From Pavlovales sp. CCMP2436 (Eukaryota; Haptophyta; Pavlovophyceae; Pavlovales), in contig MU632088.1 of the NCBI GenBank assembly GCA_026770615.1, positions 5,979 through 19,954 on the forward strand: a stretch of 13,976 nucleotides of DNA, in the 5' to 3' direction. The position numbers and the translations under genes were made by a program. Of the stretch, positions 8,047-13,976 are shown in pieces. The notes below the pieces were generated by a model. It saw only the letters and a list, made by a program, of their open reading frames with translations. It was not told where the DNA came from and ran no database searches. Position 1 is the first letter of the stretch, and each line of letters opens with the position of its first letter.

Positions 8047-8730
8047 TTAATACCACGACTTCACAGCCCATCGAAGTTCCGGACAGAGCTCGCGGGTACC
8101 CTTGTTGAACTTCTCGACGAGTGCATCGTGGTCGTCAGCCAAATCCCGCGGTACTAACATGCCGTCAAATATGAACGCGATTCGGCGGTCGCTCCCCATC
8201 AGCTTCCAAACGCTCATCAACGCCTCGTGCTCCAACGTTTGCCACACGAGATTCAAGAGCTGGAATTTTGGTCGCGCTTTAATGCACCATTCACGCACCG
8301 ATGCCCATCTCGGATCTTCCCAAATGCACTCCGCAATCGACAGAGACTCCTCACGCAAAGCACTAATGAAAGCGCTTTCGTTAAAACGTCTTGGCGCCCC
8401 GTGAAGAACCATATTGATATTGAGCTTGGCGATTTCCATCGTGCAGCCCAAAATGTCACAGAGATGTTTGCGCGTGCCTTTCACGTCCAACGCCAAGGAT
8501 TTCAGATGTGGAACTTTGTCCCCGAGGTTGTATTCTCGCGCGACTGACATCAGCAAGCACGGTGCCGCCCCGATCATGTCCACGTCGATGTAGTTCTTTT
8601 CCGCAAGCTTCTTTCGCAGTTCTTTTGGGCAACCTTGCAGTGCAGCTGCGCGCCATTTCAGCTCACCGTTGGCGTCCGTAATCCACCGACCACCGGGTGC
8701 ATCGGCGTAGGCCCGCCCGTATTCCATGCT
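8047..8730 (-). other. C-terminal TV-Pol-like (family A-related) polymerase domain
   Basis: This is the last 228 codons of the polymerase frame. Visible motifs are EYGRAYA, then ALQGCPKELRKKLAEKNY leading into the motif A-like DVDMIGAAPCLLM (first Asp at 8584-8586). Next comes an R...K...N helix region TRKHLCDILG and AKLNINMVLHGAP, then LEHEALMSVWKLM and the motif C-like FIFDGMLVP (Asp at 8164-8166). TV-Pol proteins of virophages and Polinton-like viruses show LQ..P..lR..L, YDIDMxNAHPxLL, K..N...nG, E..IL and HDG in this order. Here NAHP is replaced by GAAP and HDG by FDG. It is separated from the PolB end by about 170 codons including an acidic run (CDDDDMDF). The assignment rests on motif order recognised by eye. 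Confidence 0.65.
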
Positions 8731-11700
8731 CGCCGCCTCCTCGTTCTCCGGGGTGCGCTTGCGGATGTAGTTCCTGACGCGGCTTGTGAATGCCCTCACG
8801 AGATCGATCTCGTCCTTGTTTGTGTTTTCGTCAATCCACGACGTGTCGATCATTTCTATGTGATCTTCGCCGCCGTTCTCGAGTGAGAAATCCATGTCGT
8901 CGTCGTCGCAGGGTAGCTCCATGAACTTGCAGTGCTTGGAACTTGAGACCTGGAACTTTGGGAGGTACAAGGCGTCGATTAGGACCGCTCGGACATTTCC
9001 GCGTTCCTTGAAGACCTCAAGCTGGGTCTCCGGGGTTCCTTCGATTTTCTCCCAGTATCTCTCGTCGTACTCCTTTAAGAATTTTGCGTTTGTGGGGAGC
9101 CATGCACCCGACGCCTTTCCACTCACGATCTCCCTGTAAAACTGCGTCTCTCCACCAAAGATCGAAATAGTGACCGCGTTTGGTGCGTACACGCGGGTTG
9201 GTGGCGGGCGAATTGCCTTTTGGACCTGCTTGAAACTTGGAGATAGATAATGTCCGTGTGAGAGGTACCGTCCGCTGTCGTGCGCAAAGGACTTGTCGTC
9301 GCCCCATTTCAGTGCCCGCTTGTTCATCGTCACCAGCTGCACCGAATGCTTCTTCGATTTGAGCATGTTGAACTTTGCGCTTATCCGGGCACCCTTTGAG
9401 ACGGCTTCAAAGTGACTCATGTTGAGCTGGCGGGAGATGTATTTTGGTACCCCCTTCAGCCGTGTATCGTTGTAACCGTTTGCGAGCCGGTACGTGTAGC
9501 ACTTTGCACTGATGGCTCGCGCTTCCATGATCTCGATGCTGCCGTTCTCTTCCGCAAAACATCCAGCCCGCTTTTTGTTGTCCATGCACCTCCGTGAGTC
9601 CCCTTCTTTGAACCCTGAGCGATCAAACCACACGGGGCGATCAGCTGTTTCTTCTCCTCGTATTCGCGCGCCGTCTTGCAGCTTACCGAGTAGCTGAAGC
9701 AATCCGTGTCCATCGCCGTGAGCTTTATGTTCTTGTGTCCAAACGCCGGCTGAAGAACCTTTTACCAGAACGAGTACATGATCATCTTTGAGAAGTCGAG
9801 GATTGCGCAGCCAGCGGGGATAGCCTTGTCGGCGAGCACGTTCTTTTTTTGCATGAACAGGCACGCAAAGTTTTCGGTGATCGGGAGGATTAGCTGACAC
9901 CGCCCGGATTCGACGCGGTGTTTAAAAATCTTTGCCCGCGTCGTAAAGCACAGGCTGCTTCGTCCAAAGATTCGCTCGATCAGCTTCCCGTAAAACGAGT
10001 TCCCAAACAGTTTCCAGTAGTTGCTTTCCCAATCACTTTTTGACGCACGACGCAGGGCCTGTGTCTTCTCAATGAACGGACGCAAATATGCCGCCTGCTT
10101 GAAGGCTCACAACCCGGTGTACTTTTGTGATTTTGCACCCAAGACTCAGCCACAGTTTGGCGAGGGTGATGTTGCATCGGAAGTTCAACTTGTTGCAAAG
10201 GGTCGGTATTAGCTTTTTGGTCGGGCAGGTACCGCGTAGCGCATCTTGCTGCTCTTCTGTCAACCAGTCTCTTGGGATGATCGCGTGTGTTGGCATCGGA
10301 GGTAGCTCGTTGAATTTATCGTGCAATTGGTGTGGGATTTCCCAGTCCGCCTCTATCTGGCAACCAATGTCTGTCTGCCAACGATTGGGTTTGTCGATGT
10401 CAGCGGGTGTGCTGGGCAGGCCACCCCATTTGCTATCGTTCGGGTCGAATGTGTCGATTTCGGCCTGCGTGTAGTCGTGATATCCCCCGTAGGGTAACTT
10501 GAGGTGCTGTACCGTTGCGTAGAGCCCCACTGCATCTTGTTTCTCCAGGGCGATCGTCGGTTTGTCCTCGTCGTAACCCTCGCTTCCTGGACGGTTTTCT
10601 GCGAGGGCGTGCTGTTGCTTGCTCGTTGCGATTCCACCTACCTTTGACTCGTCGAAAAACTTGTAGATCGGCTGTCTCGAGCAACTCAATTCCGTCCACA
10701 CCGGTAAGCTCCTTGGACTCGCGAATCATTTTGAATGCAATCGAGTTTGAAAGCGTCGGGAGACCAAACGTGTGTACCAGATTGACCTTGAATGCCTTGT
10801 ATGTCGTCTCGCGCAAGTCCTCCATGATGTCCGTGAGGCCGGCAACGTTCACCGCCAGGTACAGATCGTGAAGTTCGCGGTATGTTCGGATCTGCAGCTT
10901 CTCCTTCATTTCCTTGATGCGCATCTCGGTCTCGTTTTTGCACGCCAGGTTTTTCGCTGCGAGATTGGCAGCGATCGTCGAATCACTCGTCTGCACGTTG
11001 TCGCGGCTTGTTGTGACGTTGTACACCTGTCGTACCCTTGTGAGTTGTGGAAGAACACGGTTATCTGCTTGTCGTGACGCCGGTGTGTGTTGCATCGCAT
11101 GCATGCCGCCCCCAGGTACTCTCCGGTCATGTGTGAGTGATCGAGGTGCTTGTTTTGTCCGTGGAAGTTGTCTTTATCTTTACATAAGTAGCATTCTTTC
11201 GCCTGCGTGAAGCTGTCGGGTCTTTCCTGCGTGAATTGCTGGTAGGCTGTAAGTATTTTACGGTACACTGCATTTAATTCGATCAGCTTCTCCACAAATA
11301 CCACGTGCGCGTCTTCACCAAGGTACTGGTACACGTCGTCTGGGGACCCATCGGAGTGCACGATCACCATCCTGTACGACACGGCTTTTTGCGGTGATCC
11401 AGGTACGGCCGTTGCCTCAAAGTCGGCGTACGCGACAAACGGCGCTTTCTTGTCCAAGTTCTCCCAAGGCTTATCCCTCAATGTGCACGTCTGTTTGATA
11501 ATTTTTTCGCGAACTTGCGGGTCCGTGATTTGCATTGCGCGTTCATATGGGGTCTGCGTGTCGTCCCACTGGTCCTTGTGGATCACTCGTGTTTGATCGG
11601 TCCCGCTGCAAACTTTGACGTGCGCCTTCATCTTTTCCATTTGACTTGCCGAGTTCTTGTAAAAATACGAGTGGCAGCATGTGCAAAAGGTGCGGTGGTC

Positions 11701-12441
11701 GTCGTTGACACATAGTAGGGCGTCGAGGGATCCTGCGAAGACGTAGTGGTTTTTGTAGAGCACCAGCATGATGTGTTTGCGCTTGCGTTGCATTGCCGCT
11801 GGGGCCACGCGGATGCTGGTCACGTCGTCACCCTCCCCGAGACCGTATATTGACCATGTGATTTTCGGATTTGCTTCCTCCCATTTGTCTACATCGAGAC
11901 CCGCGACTGGGAATTCTGCATCCTCAGGGATCTTGATTTTGTAGGCTATTTTCTTTAAAACGCTAACGCGCTCCGGGTGTGCGAGCTTCTCATCTTTTGC
12001 AAAGGAAACCAAACTCGCCCATAAGAAGCAGCGGTCGTCTTTGTTTTGTGGGTTTATGATTTGCTTTGAGGTTACCATAAACGCCTTTGGCAAAACAACG
12101 TGCGTTCCACCGGGGTCGTTGAGGGACGTCGGTAAGATTGCTAGATCAAGTCCAATTCCTTGTGTGAGCCAGTTTCCAATGTGCTGTGAACCTCTTTTAA
12201 CATCAAACGTAGTGAATACGTCTACGAACCGTTTTGTTGTGTGCTTTATGAATCCACTCATTTTTGCCGACTGCTTGATGATGGATCCAAAGCTAACGTT
12301 TTTATTCTCACTTTGTATGCAGAATTTCATATCGGTGTAACCATCCTCATCTGCGTCAAATAATTGAAATACATCGTGATCTTGATTTAGATATTCGCCA
12401 TTTGTTGTTACTTTGTGCATTAACACCGCCTGCCCCGTCAT
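8047..12441 (-). pseudogene. Protein-primed-type family B DNA polymerase fused to a TV-Pol-like domain, broken at several points
   Basis: The start is the ATG at 12441. The N-terminal part has DDRCFLWASL (residues 135-144), a Cys-containing segment found in many Maverick-type PolBs. A CxxC...HxxxC zinc finger follows (C253, C256, H274, C278), then Exo I YADFEA (338-343). A Cys/His cluster (C417, C420, H432, H435, C447, C450) precedes Exo II FFHNSQGYD (463-471). Later parts hold Exo III-like YLAVNV (codons ending near 10847), motif A QDAVGLYA (Asp at 10534-10536), motif B KLFGNSFYGK (9983-10012), motif C DTDC (9699-9710) and the C-terminal LSHGHY (near 9250). Breaks: frame change near 11040-11090 with an apparent deletion between Exo II and Exo III; frame changes near 10660, 10085 and 9640; a TAA at 9762-9764. 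From about 9640 to the stop at 8047 the frame is continuous. Confidence 0.88.
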
Positions 12442-12450
12442 TTTTTTAGC

Positions 12451-13155
12451 TTACTTTTTTATTACTTCGCCTATGATAACCGCAAAAGCTTTTCCGTATA
12501 TCTTGTTGTTCAGCTTCAACAACACCCGCTTTGTTTCCGGGCGCTTTGCTACCGATTCGTCTCTGTTCCTCCCGTCGTCTTCTACAAACCGATCTAGTTC
12601 TTCACCTATTTCTTCTGATTTTTCCCATCTGTACTTTATTTGTTTGAAACCGGCGAGCGACGTGGTGACCTCCACTTGGGGCTCCATTGCCCTCATCCGT
12701 GCGATTTCTTTCATGAGCAAAAACTTGATCATTAATGCATTCCCTAACTTGTTACCCGCGCGATCTTCAACAGCGTCGCCAAAGTCCATAAACACTATTT
12801 CATCGAGACGATTTGATTCTTACGAGACGCGTTGTTCAAGCCTGTCAAAACCTTTTTGCGTCGAGGGAATGAAGCGACCTGTTTTTACCACGTATGCTGC
12901 TTTTTTACCGTTGAATTTTACTGCTGGTGCATCCTGCCCGTAAAGTCAATAAAGATCCTTGAAAATTGCAATGTTCTCACGCTGGGTATTGCGATCGACC
13001 GTATTTTGCACTTGAGGCTGGAACCGAGACGCCCCCGAGACTTTGACAAATGACCTCCCGGCACGCGAGGGTGCGGCTTGGGGTGTAAGTGTGTCGTTTG
13101 CGCGGCGGGCGGAGCGGGCCCTGGCGATCATCGCGGCGGCGGCGGCGTGGCTCAT
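12451..13155 (-). pseudogene. Unknown gene immediately upstream of PolB, interrupted by two or three stops
   Basis: One frame runs from the ATG at 13155 to the TAA at 12451-12453, interrupted by TGA 12946-12948 and TAA 12820-12822. It could begin further upstream at an ATG at 13272 if a TAA at 13243-13245 is also damage; the frame between is open (QTQLELERTQSQTPSTR). The N-terminus is Ala/Arg-rich (MSHAAAAAMIARARSARRAN). The middle has FNGKKAAYVVKTGRFIP. The end is rich in Lys/Glu helices (KQIKYRWEKSEEIGEELDRF). It ends nine bases before the PolB start, so the two are probably co-expressed. Protein-primed replicons need a terminal protein, and this position makes the gene a candidate, but I see no terminal-protein motif. 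Confidence 0.5.
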
Positions 13156-13393
13156 GCGGGTCGAGGGTGTCTGGCTTTGGGTACGCTCGAGCTCTAGCTG
13201 GGTCTGGAAGCGATCCTCTTGGTATACCCTTAGTTGAGATTTTTATTTCGCCAGAATAACGCGATCGACCATTTCTAAGATCTGAAATCCTCCCGAGGAT
13301 TTTTGTGATCCTGGATGATCTGAGATGTTCCGAGACGTTTCGAGGTATTCTGGATCCTCATTCATAGGCTCTATCGAGCAAATCGAGGGCGTC
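13156..13393. other. Palindrome-bearing gap between zinc-ribbon gene and PolB block
   Basis: The gap contains a perfect 8-bp inverted repeat, AAATCCTC (13285-13292) and GAGGATTT (13295-13302), separated by CC. Downstream is a run of related GATCCTGG/CTGGATCC words (about 13307-13362). An AATAAA on the minus strand (13247-13242) could end the zinc-ribbon transcript. The part 13156-13272 may instead be coding for the upstream extension of the gene before PolB. Confidence 0.4.
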
Positions 13394-13732
13394 CTACAAA
13401 TCGATCTCCGTGTCGTGGCTTATGCGAAACCTCACTGAACGCACCCGAGCCTGTTTGCGGTAGCACGTCCCGCATTTGTTTGTGATCTTGATCTCTCCGG
13501 TCTTCCGCTTGCGATGATTCATTTCATTCGAGGTCTTTTGTTCCCCGCAGCCTGTGCACGTTATCGACGCTATTTCCTCCTTGCCATCGAAGACGACCCC
13601 GATGCGCGGCCGCACTTTCATCTCGGAACGTTTGATGGCTCCCATTTGTTCTCTACCGAGGTTTTTATTCAACGCACTGATCCACGCAGTCCGAGAGTTT
13701 TGGGGAACCTGGTTTCTTAAACTACCACACAT
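13394..13732 (-). CDS. Zinc-ribbon protein, probable DNA-binding
   Basis: The ATG at 13732 opens an intact 112-residue frame. Residues 57-90 form a four-cysteine site: ITCTGCGEQK (C59, C62) and NKCGTCYRKQ (C87, C90). The CxxCxxxK...CxxC layout is common in small viral and phage nucleic-acid-binding zinc ribbons, including those linked to endonuclease VII-type proteins; no nuclease residues are visible. The N-terminal part is helical and basic (RTAWISALNKNLGREQMGAI), and the C-terminus is Arg-rich (KQARVRSVRFRIS). It is the first gene of the right leftward block, next to the terminal repeat, which suits an early regulator or replication accessory protein. Function is inferred from the fold type only. 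Confidence 0.6.
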   Translation of the reverse strand: MCGSLRNQVPQNSRTAWISALNKNLGREQMGAIKRSEMKVRPRIGVVFDGKEEIASITCTGCGEQKTSNEMNHRKRKTGEIKITNKCGTCYRKQARVRSVRFRISHDTEIDL

Positions 13733-13770
13733 TGTCTACCGAGACAATCGAACCCAAACTACCACACATT
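13719..13770 (-). promoter_or_regulatory. Direct repeats and hairpin at the zinc-ribbon gene start
   Basis: The 15-mer AAACTACCACACATT occurs twice, at 13719-13733 and 13756-13770. Between them is a perfect 7-bp hairpin, ATTGTCT-ACCG-AGACAAT (13731-13748), which overlaps the start codon (13730-13732). The arrangement looks like an operator or a 5' RNA structure controlling the rightmost gene. Confidence 0.45.
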
Positions 13771-13807
13771 CTCTTTTAACCAAGCGGATTTTCCACACCA
13801 TTCTCCT

Positions 13808-13898
13808 TAACGATCGTGCACTAAACCCGTGCGCAATCTTATTTGATCGTGTGTGTTTCTACTTTACCACAAATGAAAAAATGAAAAAAGATGGGACT
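13808..13898. repeat. Right terminal inverted repeat
   Basis: This is the reverse-complement partner of 371-445, with the same hairpin: GATCGTGCAC (13812-13821), a 7-base loop, and GTGCGCAATC (13829-13838). It is longer than the left copy by about 14 bases of A/T-rich sequence near 13866-13881. Its outer end merges into the 26-bp array. Confidence 0.85.
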
Positions 13899-13976
13899 CT
13901 GGTCCCCTGAAAAAAGATGGGACTCTGGTTCCCTGAAAAAAGATGGGACTCTGGTGCCCTGAAAAAAGATGGGACT
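13882..13976. repeat. Terminal 26-bp tandem array
   Basis: Copies lie at 13882-13907, 13908-13933 and 13934-13959, with a partial 17-base copy at 13960-13976. The units begin TGAAAAAAGATGGGACTCTG and differ only in one base near their end (C, T or G). Each unit contains the terminal repeat's outermost sequence, so the array is a reiteration of the element tip. It reaches the end of the window, so the true copy number is unknown. Confidence 0.9.

Larger units (their letters stand above)
371..13976. mobile_element. Integrated, partly decayed Polinton-like virus / adintovirus-type element
   Basis: The stretch is bounded by inverted repeats: it begins AGTCCCATC and the window ends in GATGGGACT. 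Between them lie a double-jelly-roll major capsid gene, a minor capsid gene, a packaging ATPase, a pVI-like gene, a lipase and a protein-primed-type PolB, the known core of Polintons, adintoviruses and Polinton-like viruses. No retroviral-type integrase or adenain-like protease is recognisable, so it is not a complete Maverick as usually defined. Many genes have stops or frameshifts. The right boundary coincides with the window end, so the target-site duplication cannot be examined. Confidence 0.85.

Noticed and set aside
739..13272. A reassigned genetic code explaining the in-frame stops
   Set aside because: TAA, TAG and TGA all interrupt genes, and all three also end genes at expected positions (TAG at 5577, TGA at 6320, TAA at 6934). 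Frameshifts occur as well, which a code change would not explain.
13514..13910. Plus-strand frames opposite the zinc-ribbon gene
   Set aside because: They mirror the minus-strand gene and run into the terminal repeat, and they show no motifs.
13882..13976. CRISPR-like repeat array
   Set aside because: The units are head-to-tail with no spacers and repeat the tip of the terminal inverted repeat.
1..13976. tRNA or rRNA genes
   Set aside because: No cloverleaf-like or conserved rRNA stretches were noticed on either strand, although no covariance-model search could be run.

Overview
The window is almost entirely one virus-like element of about 13.6 kb (371 to 13976, possibly continuing past the window end). 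It has the gene set of a Polinton-like virus / adintovirus / Maverick-type element: double-jelly-roll major capsid protein, single-jelly-roll minor capsid (penton-like) protein, a small pVI-like virion protein, a packaging ATPase, a class-3-type lipase, and a large protein-primed-type family B DNA polymerase. The host is eukaryotic by inference, but I cannot name it. The first 370 bases are AT-rich and hold the end of a reading frame resembling a LamG/concanavalin-type beta-sandwich. That frame is interrupted where the element's left terminal repeat begins, so the element appears to be integrated.

Layout. Left end: terminal inverted repeat and a gene-free stretch (371-738). A leftward block (3096 to 739) encodes a small basic protein, the packaging ATPase and an unrecognised Pro/Ala-rich protein of about 430 codons. 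A 43-bp divergent promoter gap (3097-3139) separates it from a rightward late block (3140 to 6936): minor capsid, pVI-like protein, major capsid, an unknown protein and the lipase. A second leftward block (13732 to 7065) carries a zinc-ribbon protein, an unknown gene just ahead of the polymerase, the polymerase, and three small unknown genes. The two long blocks converge near 6937-7064. Right end: a matching terminal inverted repeat followed by a 26-bp tandem array.

State of the element. Capsid, ATPase, polymerase and several other genes carry in-frame stops and/or frameshifts. The lipase, pVI-like, zinc-ribbon and small basic genes are open. TAA, TAG and TGA all interrupt genes and all also end genes, so a changed genetic code is unlikely. 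Decay after integration or an error-prone assembly explains the pattern better. I found no recognisable integrase or adenain-type protease.

The most unusual feature is the polymerase. The reading frame carrying the normal C-terminal end of the family B polymerase continues without a stop for about 400 codons into a second palm-type domain. That domain resembles the family A-related 'TV-Pol' polymerases of virophages and Polinton-like viruses. Two unrelated polymerase types would thus sit on one polypeptide, a combination I do not recognise from described elements.
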